Below, piece by piece: positions 37,348-45,918 of a stretch of DNA of 64,000 bases. Numbering within the stretch: the first letter of the stretch is position 1; every line of letters begins with the position of its first letter. The position numbers and the translations under genes are program-made. The notes beneath the pieces were generated by a model that saw only the letters and a list, made by a program, of their open reading frames with translations, had not been told where the DNA came from and did not search any database. This stretch comes from Puniceicoccaceae bacterium 5H. GTDB taxonomy: Bacteria; Verrucomicrobiota; Verrucomicrobiia; Opitutales; Oceanipulchritudinaceae. The stretch is taken from NCBI GenBank assembly GCA_009772895.1, contig WOUP01000001.1, forward strand, positions 310,001 to 374,000. The letters are read 5' to 3'.

Positions 37348-38592
37348 TTATTCGTTCAGCGCACGCCGGGCTGCGGCGCGCGTGGCCGGGGGTAAAGGAT
37401 GGTCGAGGGCCTTTTCGAAGGCCTCGATTTCAGCCCAGGTCAGCCACGTGCCCTTCAGGTCGTGTTGCTCCAGACCGTCGGGATAGGCACGGGCAGATCG
37501 CGGATCGGTGGGACGCGGGACCTCGTAGAGATGGCCTACGGAAGATAGCAGCTGCTTCTTCAACCGATTGAGCAAACGGTGCCGGTCGTCCTCCGTGTCA
37601 TTAAAATCGGCGGTAAAACGCCGGTAAGAGATAACCGCCGCTTTGCCACCGGTAAACGCGCTCCCAAACTGGAAGTTGTGGTCTTCGGAATAGAGATCCA
37701 CTGAAGCAATGCCCACAAATTTGATGTTTTCGCGGCTGGGAACGATCCGATCCAGCTGATTCAGTAGTCGATCCACGTCCCACTGGGCATCGCGTTCGCG
37801 GGCGTCTTCGATCCAGCCCAGATAGGTCTCGCGTCCAGGAGCTTCTTCTCCCTGGAGTTCCATGAGTTGCGCCATCAGCTCCAACGTCTGTTCAGGCGTT
37901 GCCGATTCCTTGTCGATGCCCATTTGCTCCGCCAGATCCTGAACGGTCGGGTGTTCCCAACTGATGTCGCCCTTGATCCGGTTCACCCAATGTTGGAGGT
38001 AGCTGCGATCGGCTTCACTAACTTCGAGCTGGTGCGAAAAAAGGTAAACGGGCACGCCAAGAGTTTGCTCCAGATAAGAAGCGGCCCAGTTAAGGATATA
38101 GGCATCGACCGGACCCACCGCGACAAGGCAAATGGACGGTTCCTCAACCTCATCCGCCGGTAATGGAGGCGGTGCGACCTCCAGTGTGCGACCGAGCATG
38201 GAGGCGCTGGCTTCGAGAAGCGCCTGGTCTTCCGTGCTCCGAAAAACGATTTGAGCAGTCTCGCGCGCCCGTTCGTTTTCGCCGAGACGCAGGAGCAGTC
38301 GGGCGTAGTCGAGTTGGGCCGACAGCGTCCACGGCGACAACTGAAGCCCCACAATGAAATAGCGCCTCGCTTCTTCCAAATCTCCTTCTGCCGCCAAATA
38401 ACGCGCGGCGGCAAAGACTTTGTCGGCCTCTTTGGCCGCCTCGATATTGTCTTCCGAAATCTGATCAATTACAGCATCGGCAGAGGCGATAACAGGGATG
38501 GAGACCTGCTCTTGCGACGCATGCTCATGGGGCTTCTGAGCATAGACGGAAATGCCAACAAGTAAGGGAATGAGCAAAAGTTTCAGCCGCAT
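37348..38592 (-). CDS. Exported archaemetzincin-like protein with lost zinc site
   Basis: A 414-residue exported protein (signal peptide MRLKLLLIPLLVGISVYA). Residues about 40-125 form TPR-like helices (AARYLAAEGDLEEARRYFIV). From about residue 155 it follows archaemetzincins: ICLVAVGPVDAYILNWAASY, then VGIASVDLYSEDHNFQFGSA, GKAAVISYRRF, and RPTDPRSARAYPDGLEQHDL near the end. In true archaemetzincins the zinc site HExxHxxGxxH and a C-x4-C-x-M region come between these. Here the aligned pentapeptide is S350-S-V-G-H354, and the third His, the cysteines and the Met are also replaced. It is therefore predicted to be proteolytically dead. Confidence 0.65.
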   Translation of the reverse strand: MRLKLLLIPLLVGISVYAQKPHEHASQEQVSIPVIASADAVIDQISEDNIEAAKEADKVFAAARYLAAEGDLEEARRYFIVGLQLSPWTLSAQLDYARLLLRLGENERARETAQIVFRSTEDQALLEASASMLGRTLEVAPPPLPADEVEEPSICLVAVGPVDAYILNWAASYLEQTLGVPVYLFSHQLEVSEADRSYLQHWVNRIKGDISWEHPTVQDLAEQMGIDKESATPEQTLELMAQLMELQGEEAPGRETYLGWIEDARERDAQWDVDRLLNQLDRIVPSRENIKFVGIASVDLYSEDHNFQFGSAFTGGKAAVISYRRFTADFNDTEDDRHRLLNRLKKQLLSSVGHLYEVPRPTDPRSARAYPDGLEQHDLKGTWLTWAEIEAFEKALDHPLPPATRAAARRALNE

Positions 38593-38623
38593 AAACAGAA
38601 TCGGAGCAGAGACAAAGGAGGCA

Positions 38624-38656
38624 CAAAAAAGCCCCGGAACTTAAGGCTCCGGGGCT
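38624..38656 (-). terminator. Rho-independent terminator of sucCD
   Basis: On the minus strand a 9-bp stem AGCCCCGGA / TCCGGGGCT with a 9-base loop is followed by TTTTTT. It lies 14 bases past the sucD stop. Confidence 0.88.
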
Positions 38657-38669
38657 GAAAAAGAAAGGG

Positions 38670-39545
38670 CTAACCCTTGTAAATCGTGAGCAAGGTATCG
38701 GCAATCTCGCTGGGCGTGGGTGCCACCGCGATGCCAGCGTCCTTGAGCGCGGCAATCTTGGTGTCGGCCGAACCGCTGCTGCCGCTGACGATAGCGCCAG
38801 CGTGGCCCATGCGGCGTCCGGGGGGCGCAGTCGTGCCGGCGATGAAGGCGGCGACCGGCTTCTTGACGTGTTCCTTGACGTAGGCCGCGGCTTCTTCTTC
38901 GGCCGAGCCGCCGATTTCACCGATCATGATGATGGCGTCCGTCGCCGGGTCTTCGTTGAACATGCGGACTGCGTCGAGGTGGCTGGTGCCGTTGATCGGG
39001 TCACCGCCGATGCCGATGCAGGTGCTTTGACCGTGGCCGCGGGTCGTCAATTGATAGACGGCCTCGTAGGTCAACGTGCCGGAGCGGCTGACAACGCCCA
39101 CCTTGCCGGGCTTGGCGATGTAACCGGGCATGATGCCGATGTTGCACTCGCCAGGAGTCATGATGCCGGGGCAGTTCGGGCCGATCAGGCGCGTGTTGGA
39201 CTTCTTGAGCGCGTCCTTCACGATTGCCATGTCGCGCACCGGGATGCCCTCGGTGATGCAGATGACGAGCTCGATGCCGGCCTCGATCGCTTCGAGGATC
39301 GAATCGGCCGCGAAGGGTGGGGGAACGAAGATGACGCTGGTATTGGCGCCTTCCTTTTCCACGGCTTCCGCAACGGTGTTGAAGATCGGCAGCTTGTCGT
39401 TGAACTTCTGACCGCCCTTGCCGGGGGTCACCGCCGCAACGTAGTTGGTGCCGTATTCAATGTTCTTGTTCGCGTGCAGACTGCCAAAGGTACCGGTGAT
39501 GCCTTGGCCCACGACGCGGGTTTCTTTTCCAACCAAAATAGACAT
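38670..39545 (-). CDS. sucD: Succinyl-CoA ligase subunit alpha
   Basis: A 291-residue SucD. It has [20 protein letters not shown] (CoA-binding Rossmann), [34 protein letters not shown], and the phosphohistidine loop [20 protein letters not shown]. With SucC it interconverts succinyl-CoA and succinate with ATP or GTP formation in the TCA cycle. sucC lies 35 bases upstream and both are transcribed leftward. Confidence 0.97.
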   Translation of the reverse strand: MSILVGKETRVVGQGITGTFGSLHANKNIEYGTNYVAAVTPGKGGQKFNDKLPIFNTVAEAVEKEGANTSVIFVPPPFAADSILEAIEAGIELVICITEGIPVRDMAIVKDALKKSNTRLIGPNCPGIMTPGECNIGIMPGYIAKPGKVGVVSRSGTLTYEAVYQLTTRGHGQSTCIGIGGDPINGTSHLDAVRMFNEDPATDAIIMIGEIGGSAEEEAAAYVKEHVKKPVAAFIAGTTAPPGRRMGHAGAIVSGSSGSADTKIAALKDAGIAVAPTPSEIADTLLTIYKG

Positions 39546-39580
39546 GGAGTAAAAGGGATGAAATTTGCGTTGAGGGTGGC

Positions 39581-40780
39581 TTAGGCGGACTTGGCAGCCT
39601 TCACTTCTTCCACGATTTTCTTGGCACCGTCGGCCAGCGTGTCGCCAGAAGTCAGCTTGATGCCGCTTTCAGCCAGCAGCTTCTTGCCTTCTTCGACTTC
39701 GTTGCCTTCGAGGCGAACGACCAGCGGCACGTTGATTTCGACCGTCTTGGCTGCACCGATCACGCCCTTGGCGATACGCGCGCAGCTCATGATGCCGCCG
39801 AAGATATTGACGAGGATGCCCTCGACCTTCGGATCGCTCAGAATGATGCGAAAAGCTTCGGTCACGGCTTCTTCGGTGGCACTGCCGCCCACATCGAGGA
39901 AGTTGGCCGGGTTGCCACCGTAGTGCTTGATGATGTCCATAGTGGACATCGCGAGGCCGGCGCCGTTCACGAGACAGGCAATATTGCCGTCGAGCGCGAT
40001 GTAGCTCAGGCCGTATTTACTGGCTTCGATTTCCTTCGGGTCTTCTTCTCCGAGGTCGCGCAGGGCCACGATGTCCTTCTGACGGAAGAGCGCGTTGGAG
40101 TCGAAGTTCACCTTGGCGTCGAGCGCTTGCAGATCGCCGCTCTTGGTCGTGATGAGCGGGTTGACTTCGACCATCGCGCAATCCTTCTCCCAGTAGAACT
40201 GGTAGAGGCCCGAAATGAGGCGATCGAACTGCTTCAGCTGCTCCTTGGCGGAAAAGCCGAGGCCGAACGCCAGCGTGCGCTTGTGGTGGTTTTGAAGGCC
40301 GGAAGCCGGATCGACGAAAACCTTGGTGATCTTCTCCGGCGTATTCGCCGCCACTTCTTCGATGTCGACGCCGCCTTCGGTCGAGGCGATGATGACGATC
40401 TTGCTCGTGGCGCGGTCGAGGGTCAGGGCCAGGTAATACTCCTTTTCGATGTCGACGGGCTCCGTGAAGTAGACCGTCTTGACCTCGCGGCCCTGCGGGC
40501 CGGTCTGGTGGGTCACCAGGGTATTGCCCAACATCTTGGCGGCATATTCCTTGGCTTCCTCGCGGCTCTTGGCGATCTTTACGCCGCCCTTGAAGCCGTC
40601 GGTAAAGGTGCCCTTGCCGCGCCCGCCGGCGTGGATTTGCGCTTTGACGACGACGGCACCATCTGGAAGTTGACTGAGTGCCTGATCGAATTCCGCCTCA
40701 CTCTGGACCGCGACGCCCGATGCAACGGGGACGCCATACTCGGCGAAGAGTGTTTTTGCCTGATACTCGTGGATATTCAT
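39581..40780 (-). CDS. sucC: Succinyl-CoA ligase subunit beta
   Basis: A 399-residue SucC. The N-terminus [19 protein letters not shown] starts an ATP-grasp domain with [40 protein letters not shown], and the ligase domain [18 protein letters not shown] and [18 protein letters not shown]. It supplies the nucleotide-binding half of the enzyme. First gene of the sucCD pair. Confidence 0.97.
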   Translation of the reverse strand: MNIHEYQAKTLFAEYGVPVASGVAVQSEAEFDQALSQLPDGAVVVKAQIHAGGRGKGTFTDGFKGGVKIAKSREEAKEYAAKMLGNTLVTHQTGPQGREVKTVYFTEPVDIEKEYYLALTLDRATSKIVIIASTEGGVDIEEVAANTPEKITKVFVDPASGLQNHHKRTLAFGLGFSAKEQLKQFDRLISGLYQFYWEKDCAMVEVNPLITTKSGDLQALDAKVNFDSNALFRQKDIVALRDLGEEDPKEIEASKYGLSYIALDGNIACLVNGAGLAMSTMDIIKHYGGNPANFLDVGGSATEEAVTEAFRIILSDPKVEGILVNIFGGIMSCARIAKGVIGAAKTVEINVPLVVRLEGNEVEEGKKLLAESGIKLTSGDTLADGAKKIVEEVKAAKSA

Positions 40781-40823
40781 GAGAAAGGTGTGCTCGTTGG
40801 CTGGATATGCCAGCTAAACAAAC

Positions 40824-40853
40824 TGGCCCGGGAAGACAATGCCTTTCGGGCCA
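40824..40853 (-). terminator. Possible terminator of rph
   Basis: On the minus strand TGGCCCG and CGGGCCA (7 bp) close a 16-base loop and are followed by GTTTGTTT. It lies between rph and sucC. The loop is long, so confidence is modest. Confidence 0.4.
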
Positions 40854-40896
40854 AGCTGCCTCCCAAAATAATCTCATACAGTTCCAATTATAAAGC

Positions 40897-41655
40897 CTAA
40901 TAATTAGAAGGGGAAGCTAAAGCTTCCTTAATAGCCGTTTGCTGCAGCCCCGTCAGCTCTTCGATCCCGAGCTTGGCCAGTTCGAGCAACTTGTTTAACT
41001 GTGCACCGTCGTAGGTCGCTTCTTCACCGCTGATCTGGGTCTCGACGAAGCGAGCACTGCCGGTCATCACCATGTTGGCATCCACGCTCGCATCGCGGTC
41101 TTCGAGGTAGCAGAGGTCCAGAATCTCCTGGTCTTCCCAGATACCGACGCTGATCGCCGCCACCGAATCACTGAACGGGTTTTCCGCCAGGCGACCCGCT
41201 GCCATAGCCCGTTGCACCGCAATCTGGCCCGCGATGTAAGCGCCCGTGATCGAGGCCGTCCGCGTCCCGCCATCGGCCTGCAGGACGTCGCAGTCGAACC
41301 ACAAGGTATGGCCGGGCAGCTTGGAGAGGTCTGTGACCGCACGCAGGCTGCGGCCGATCAGACGCTGAATCTCGATCGTGCGACCGTCTACCTTGCCCCG
41401 AGTCGAGTCGCGCTGTTTGCGGCCATCGGTCGAGTAGGGCAGCATCGAATATTCAGCCGTCATCCAGCCGCCGGTCTGACCTTCCCGCAGCATCCATTTC
41501 GGCACATCGGCCTCGAGAGACGCCGCACAAATGACTTGCGTGTTGCCGAAGCGGATCAGGACCGAGCCGGCGGCGGCCGGCGCAATATCCAGTTGATACG
41601 AAACCGGGCGCAGTTGATTGAATTCACGTTGATCGGGACGCTGCACGTTTTGCAT
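40897..41655 (-). CDS. rph: Ribonuclease PH
   Basis: A 252-residue phosphorolytic 3'-5' exoribonuclease that trims tRNA 3' ends. It has RPDQREFNQLRPVSYQLDIA, GSVLIRFGNTQVICAASLE, MTAEYSMLPYSTDGRKQRDS, GRTIEIQRLIGRSLRAV and CDVLQADGGTRTASITGAY. The ATG at 41655 starts the family's N-terminus; an open frame continues 25 codons upstream without similarity. It is the last host gene before the prophage; its 5' end is 162 bases from the dif-like site. Confidence 0.95.
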   Translation of the reverse strand: MQNVQRPDQREFNQLRPVSYQLDIAPAAAGSVLIRFGNTQVICAASLEADVPKWMLREGQTGGWMTAEYSMLPYSTDGRKQRDSTRGKVDGRTIEIQRLIGRSLRAVTDLSKLPGHTLWFDCDVLQADGGTRTASITGAYIAGQIAVQRAMAAGRLAENPFSDSVAAISVGIWEDQEILDLCYLEDRDASVDANMVMTGSARFVETQISGEEATYDGAQLNKLLELAKLGIEELTGLQQTAIKEALASPSNY

Positions 41656-41817
41656 GGGAGCTACCCAACAGCGCAACGGCAGCCTTGGCCAGCTTCGAGC
41701 ATCAGAAAAGCTTGGCCGCACCAGAATCAAGGTCGGAGCTCAAGTCCGAGTAAGGCAGTATGTTGACCAGGCAAAAAGGAGGTGAGGATTTTCAACCATA
41801 CAAGCCGGACATCCTTT

Positions 41818-41845
41818 ATTAGACATAATCCATATTGTGCATGAT
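41818..41845 (+). other. dif-like XerC/XerD site, left prophage boundary (attL)
   Basis: Read on the + strand the 28 bases are ATTAGACATAA (41818-41828), TCCATA (41829-41834), TTGTGCATGAT (41835-41845). The reverse complement of E. coli dif has ATTTAACATAA, TATACA, TTATGCGCACC. The first arm matches the XerD half-site at 9 of 11 positions. The second keeps the TT-x-TGC core of the XerC half-site, and the 11-6-11 layout is exact. The central part and XerC arm are repeated at the right end of the prophage. The XerD arm is therefore chromosomal and the XerC arm at this end probably phage-derived. Confidence 0.7.
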
Positions 41846-41847
41846 TT
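41829..41847 (+). repeat. attL copy of the 19-bp direct repeat
   Basis: TCCATATTGTGCATGATTT, identical to 48461-48479. The flanking bases differ on both sides (A before and T after here; T before and A after at the right copy), so the identity is exactly 19 bases. It covers the dif central region and XerC arm. Confidence 0.85.
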
Positions 41848-41871
41848 TAATCATCTAAACCCCTGAAGTTT

Positions 41872-42234
41872 ATGCCTTTACAGAAAGTCAAGCAGAATCC
41901 GGCATCGTGCCACCTCGTGAAGGCCTTCCGTTTGGAGTCTCTGGACGCGATCGAGACTGTCTTGAAGCAGCATAATCTGCAGTCGGAACGCCGCAAAGGC
42001 GAGCTGCATTTCGTTGCTGGGTGGCCTGTGATTCACGCGCTCTCCAAGTTTGCGCCCGTGTTCATGATGGAGCATCGGCAGGAGCTTTTTGTAGAGAGTT
42101 TGGATGCTCTTCAGCACATGCCGATTCGGCGGCATGTTGTCGCTGCCGAAACCCTTTACGGTGTCCGTCTGATTGTGGGAGATCTGGCGGATGATCGAGA
42201 CGATTTCGCGGACCTACTGGCGAAGTTCCAGTGA
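41872..42234 (+). CDS. Prophage protein of unknown function (first gene)
   Basis: A 120-residue protein starting 25 bases after the attL repeat. It has no signal peptide or membrane helix. It looks alpha/beta with charged helices (LVKAFRLESLDAIETVLKQ, DLADDRDDFADLLAKF). I recognise no domain. By position, between the attachment site and the major coat protein, it could be a replication, regulatory or assembly accessory protein. In the circular phage it would be the first rightward gene after the operator region at 48360-48441. Confidence 0.6.
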   Translation: MPLQKVKQNPASCHLVKAFRLESLDAIETVLKQHNLQSERRKGELHFVAGWPVIHALSKFAPVFMMEHRQELFVESLDALQHMPIRRHVVAAETLYGVRLIVGDLADDRDDFADLLAKFQ

Positions 42235-42291
42235 CCTTTCCGCCGCATGTTGCGGCTGAACAACAGACAATAACTCAAATCTGACGTAACA

Positions 42292-42453
42292 ATGTTCGAT
42301 ATTATCCAACTGGGCCAAGCGGTCCTCCCGGCAGAAGCCGACTTCACCGGCATCATCGACACGGCTACGAACGTGTTTATCGCGGCTGCGGGCCTCGGTC
42401 TCAGCATCATGGCCTACAAGTGGGCCAAGTCTGCCCTTTTTCGGGGCAAGTAG
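42292..42453 (+). CDS. Major coat protein (pVIII-like, leaderless)
   Basis: A 53-residue protein with the three-part pattern of filamentous-phage major coat proteins: an amphipathic acidic N-terminus (ending AEADFTGIIDTA), one membrane helix (TNVFIAAAGLGLSIMAY) and a basic C-terminus (KWAKSALFRGK) that would contact DNA. It has no cleavable signal, as in the Pf3 coat protein, implying YidC-type insertion. A strong terminator follows directly, as after gene VIII of Ff phages. The residues before the ATG (CTGACGTAACA) resemble the leader of the phage ssDNA-binding gene. The helix is clearly related to the second coat-like protein at 47772. Confidence 0.82.
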   Translation: MFDIIQLGQAVLPAEADFTGIIDTATNVFIAAAGLGLSIMAYKWAKSALFRGK

Positions 42454-42460
42454 GAACTTC

Positions 42461-42496
42461 GGGGGCGTCTGTAGATTCGGACGCCCCCTCTCCTTT
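42461..42496 (+). terminator. Terminator after the major coat gene
   Basis: A 9-bp perfect stem GGGGGCGTC / GACGCCCCC with a 10-base loop is followed by TCTCCTTT. It starts 7 bases after the coat-protein stop. A terminator here would let the coat gene be transcribed far more than the downstream minor coat genes. Confidence 0.8.
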
Positions 42497-42533
42497 GGGA
42501 CATGGAAATTATTTACATCACTGCCGGTTTACT

Positions 42534-44480
42534 ATGTGCATGCGCTCTTTACTATTGTGTGTTGCGTTAGTCTTATTGGTCGCGGATGCGGCGGGCATCA
42601 GTGCGAGCGGAACGCATGTTGATTCATCGAGGGTTTATGTCCCGGAAGCTGGGCGGTCGTTGACGGGGGAGTTGACGTCGCAATGGCAGGTTTCGGTGTC
42701 GGTGACGGTGCAGAGTGGCCAAGCTGTGTTCACCGTGGATGGAGTTGGCGGTCAACGCACTACGGTCTTCCCGCCTCCTAATGATGCTTATACTTTGATT
42801 CAGGACGGCCCGGCGGCTTTCCATTTGGCTTTGTGGGATTTCGTGGGGCATCAAATCGTCTGGGAATCTGTAGACACTCCGGCGGAGGGCGATACGTTCG
42901 CAATTGCCTTGCCGACGCAGAGTCAAAGGTACGGGTTTATGGGTTTTTCCCGCGGCACTTGGACGGACGCGGTCCCGTTCCAATTGGGGCCCGAGGGTGC
43001 GTTCCAATTGGGGCCCGAGGGTGCAGAGGAGCCGGAGGACTGTGAGCCGAATTTCGGTGTTGCGGGGTCCTATGAATTGCCGGGCGAGGGCGTAGAATTG
43101 GTGAATGCTGGCCCCTATCCTAAGAAGTACCTGGTGCAAATGGTGTGGTCAGGCGGTGGCTACACGCAGGATCCCGGTGATGAGTGGGTGATGTCGAAGA
43201 CGACGGAGGTGTGGTTGGAGCCTTACACTTCCCGCACGGCGCGTAGTTTCCGAGCGGGTGCGGAGCCGGATACGATGAGCATCGGTTATTTTGATCAGGA
43301 CGGTAATTTTCAGGAGGCTTGGAGTTCGACGGGATCTCAAGGGACTTGGGAGGAAGACTCTGGTGCACAGTGTCATGATCTCGGGCCGGGCGGATCTAAT
43401 CTCCCGCAGCAATCGGATCCTGTTATCACGGCACCCGTTAAAAATCCCCCGGAGGATTATGAAGGCCCGGAGTGGTCCGATGATCGCATTCCGACCGCCG
43501 AAGACTTTGGCGGTGTGTCTGATGCTGTGAGCGCAGCGGATGCTAATCAGGCGACCCGTGACGCTGCGACACAACAGATGTTGGCTGACATCAATAACAA
43601 CATCACCACGCAGGGCGATCGAAACGTAAACGGTCAGACGCAGCAGTTGCAGCAAAGGAGCGATCAGCACGCGGATGACCTGGCGGAGAGCAACGAGACG
43701 CAAGCGCTGTTGGAAGAGATCCGGGACAATACCGCGCCGGATGAGGAAGATGAAGAGGACAGAAGTGTGTGGGAAATGCTGAAGGATTTTCTGACGGGCG
43801 GCGGAGCATCGGCGGATGAGACCAGCTCGTTTTGGGGACGTGCGAAAGAAGAGGCACTGGAGAAGGCACAGGCAGCGGGTGAGAGTGTAGAGACGTCGAT
43901 TGCTCCAGTGCGTAGTGATGCGGACCGCATTCAGGGGGTGCCCGAGCAGACGTTTAGCTTTCGCGGGAATGATTGGGTGTTCGAGATTGGGCCGGTCGTG
44001 TTGGATCTGCGCCCGGAGGCGATCAGCTTTGGCACGGCGTCATGGATTCGGGCTATCATTAAGCTCTGTCTCTGTTATTGGATCGTAAAACATCTTCATG
44101 ATAAAGTGCATCAGTTGATGTTCGGGGTGATTTCCACTCCGGCGGCGAAGGGCAACGTTGACGCCGTCAACACGGTCCCGTTAGCGGGCACGGCGCGCGC
44201 GCTCTTAAATGCATTTGTCGTTCTCGCGATCGTAGTTGCGTCGGTGTTCACGCTGTGGGCGCTGAACGACACAGTTTTCGCGGTGTTGGACATCTCGTTT
44301 GATCTCGGAGATCCAATGGCGACGGTCCCGGCGGCTCTACAGTCGCCTTTCGCCTGGCTGGATTCTTGGATTCCGGTTGGTTATTCGGTCAGTGTTTGGA
44401 TTTGTAAATACGCTTTCGATGCGGCAGGTGGTTATGTGCAGGCTGCCGCGATGGCAACGGCAAAGGCGGTGTCACTGTGA
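42534..44480 (+). CDS. Large pIII-like minor coat / adsorption protein with multi-TM C-terminus
   Basis: A 648-residue exported protein. The ATG at 42534 (or 42540) gives a signal peptide (MRSLLLCVALVLLVADAAG). Residues about 20-300 are strand-rich with several Gly/Glu-Pro stretches, including a perfect 8-residue tandem repeat (FQLGPEGA twice). A Gln/Asp-rich, probably coiled linker follows (about 330-420). The last 170 residues hold three hydrophobic segments (WIRAIIKLCLCYWIVKHL, LLNAFVVLAIVVASVFTLWA, GYSVSVWICKYAFDAAGGY). Position after the coat gene and before Zot marks it as the pIII equivalent. The extra helices suggest a pIII-pVI fusion. It is coupled by GTGA overlap to the next gene. 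Confidence 0.75.
   Translation: MCMRSLLLCVALVLLVADAAGISASGTHVDSSRVYVPEAGRSLTGELTSQWQVSVSVTVQSGQAVFTVDGVGGQRTTVFPPPNDAYTLIQDGPAAFHLALWDFVGHQIVWESVDTPAEGDTFAIALPTQSQRYGFMGFSRGTWTDAVPFQLGPEGAFQLGPEGAEEPEDCEPNFGVAGSYELPGEGVELVNAGPYPKKYLVQMVWSGGGYTQDPGDEWVMSKTTEVWLEPYTSRTARSFRAGAEPDTMSIGYFDQDGNFQEAWSSTGSQGTWEEDSGAQCHDLGPGGSNLPQQSDPVITAPVKNPPEDYEGPEWSDDRIPTAEDFGGVSDAVSAADANQATRDAATQQMLADINNNITTQGDRNVNGQTQQLQQRSDQHADDLAESNETQALLEEIRDNTAPDEEDEEDRSVWEMLKDFLTGGGASADETSSFWGRAKEEALEKAQAAGESVETSIAPVRSDADRIQGVPEQTFSFRGNDWVFEIGPVVLDLRPEAISFGTASWIRAIIKLCLCYWIVKHLHDKVHQLMFGVISTPAAKGNVDAVNTVPLAGTARALLNAFVVLAIVVASVFTLWALNDTVFAVLDISFDLGDPMATVPAALQSPFAWLDSWIPVGYSVSVWICKYAFDAAGGYVQAAAMATAKAVSL
42977..43024 (+). 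repeat. Perfect 24-bp tandem duplication in the pIII-like gene
   Basis: Two identical 24-base units, 42977-43000 and 43001-43024, each encoding FQLGPEGA in frame. Complete identity implies a recent duplication. Confidence 0.95.
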
Positions 44481-44647
44481 GTGACGATGTGCAAGCGGTT
44501 GTGCTCGTTGTCGATGCAGCCCACCAGATTCAGTTCTGGATGATGGGCTTCGGCCTAGGTTTGTCGCTGTGTCTCGGCATCAACTGGGTCGCGCGGCTCG
44601 CAAACACCGGCGTTCGCGGTGGTAACATCGATGCGGATTTGTCGTAA
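44477..44647 (+). CDS. Small single-TM prophage protein (minor coat or assembly)
   Basis: A 56-residue protein starting at a GTG that overlaps the upstream stop (GTGA) and ending in TAATG, which overlaps the Zot start by one base. It has an acidic N-terminus (SDDVQAVVLVVDAAHQ), one hydrophobic helix (FWMMGFGLGLSLCLGINWVA) and a short polar tail. Tight coupling on both sides makes it a real gene. By size and place between pIII and pI it may equal pVI, pVII or pIX. Confidence 0.72.
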   Translation: MSDDVQAVVLVVDAAHQIQFWMMGFGLGLSLCLGINWVARLANTGVRGGNIDADLS

Positions 44648-45918
44648 TGCCTATACGTTTTAAAATGGGTCGCCCGGGTGGTGGCAAAACACTGGATGCG
44701 GCGCGCGATGTTTGGCATTGGTTGCTGCACGACACCCGCCCGATTATCACGAACGTTCCCTTTATCGTTCCGGCGATCCAGCAGCGATTGGACGAGGAAG
44801 AACGTTACGATGTGGATTTGTCGGCGCGTTTGTTGGTGCTGCGGCCGGAGCCGGTTTATCGGCGCGAGATTCGATACAACGAGTATCGGGATTTTTGCCA
44901 GCAGTTCTACCGTGTGCGTCGGGTCCAGCCTGGACGGCCTCAGTTGGAAGCGCTCCCGCCAGAGGGTGCGGAACTCGATTTCGCAAAGGAGTTGCACGGT
45001 CGCATCTTTGTGATCGATGAAGTAGCTAAGCTGTGGCCGTCGCAACAATCAATGGCGATTGGCAAGGAGGTGCGGTTCCTCGAATATCTCGCCGAACATC
45101 GCCATTTCGGCGACGATGTGGTTTTCATCACGCAGCATCTCAAACAGGTGAGCGATCACCTGAAGCGCGTGGCGCAAGACTACTGCGTTTGCCGAAACCG
45201 CTTTAAAGAGACTTACAAAATCGGACCGACGAAAGCGCGTGGTAGTGGCTTCAGGCGCACTTACTATCTTGCGCCTCCCGGCCCCAGTGTGACGCCGGTC
45301 GACGAAGACACTTTTCAGCCGGATCAACGGTTGTTCAAGCTCTATTCAACCTCTCTCAAAGGTGGTAAGGCGGACATCGGCCAACGAGCCAAAGGTGCAC
45401 CAGTGCCTCTGGTCATCGGCGGTGGTGTTGGCCTGGCGATTATTGCTTTCGCTCTTTTCACGCAGGTTCCCGGGGCGGCCCTGTCGGCGGCATTCGGCCA
45501 GACTGAGCGGCCTGTGCCATCCCAGACTGATGCGCGGCAGTCTGGTGAGGCGGAAGATCGGTCTGATCAAGCGGAGGTGCAAGCGCTCCAGGTGGACGCG
45601 TTGTTTTTGGAGCCGCGCGGACGCGGAACCTTTGCGGCGCGCTTGTCGGACGGCACTTATTTGCGGGAAGACTCTCCCGGTGTGGAGGGTATGGAGGATA
45701 TCGGGCCGCCGTGGGCTCCACGTCTGGCGATTGTCTATCGCGGTCAGCTCATCCCGGAAAGTCCGTTGCCACAGGTGACAGGCGGTGAGTTCGATCCGCG
45801 CGCAGGTGTGCTGCCGGTGCCAGATTACCCTGAGTGGAAGCCTGCCGCACCGCAGGCTGTGGCTCAGGCCTCTCCCAAACCTGAACCCGAAACTTCAACG
45901 CAAGAGGAGGCACTCTGA
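44647..45918 (+). CDS. Zot-like morphogenesis ATPase (pI homologue)
   Basis: A 423-residue inner-membrane protein of the Zot family (PF05707), the assembly motor of filamentous phages. Walker A is GRPGGGKT at residues 8-15 and Walker B is IFVIDEV near 120-126. VFITQHLKQVSDHLKRVAQ and RNRFKETYKIG follow, as in other Zot domains. One membrane helix (LVIGGGVGLAIIAFALFTQV, about 250-270) leads to a periplasmic domain of 150 residues that would contact the outer-membrane secretin. No phage secretin is encoded, so a host secretin is the probable partner. Confidence 0.93.
   Translation: MPIRFKMGRPGGGKTLDAARDVWHWLLHDTRPIITNVPFIVPAIQQRLDEEERYDVDLSARLLVLRPEPVYRREIRYNEYRDFCQQFYRVRRVQPGRPQLEALPPEGAELDFAKELHGRIFVIDEVAKLWPSQQSMAIGKEVRFLEYLAEHRHFGDDVVFITQHLKQVSDHLKRVAQDYCVCRNRFKETYKIGPTKARGSGFRRTYYLAPPGPSVTPVDEDTFQPDQRLFKLYSTSLKGGKADIGQRAKGAPVPLVIGGGVGLAIIAFALFTQVPGAALSAAFGQTERPVPSQTDARQSGEAEDRSDQAEVQALQVDALFLEPRGRGTFAARLSDGTYLREDSPGVEGMEDIGPPWAPRLAIVYRGQLIPESPLPQVTGGEFDPRAGVLPVPDYPEWKPAAPQAVAQASPKPEPETSTQEEAL

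Noticed and set aside
42244-42260. Hairpin GCCGCA-TGT-TGCGGC before the coat gene as a terminator
   Set aside because: Only six pairs and no T-tract; more likely incidental or a minor mRNA structure.
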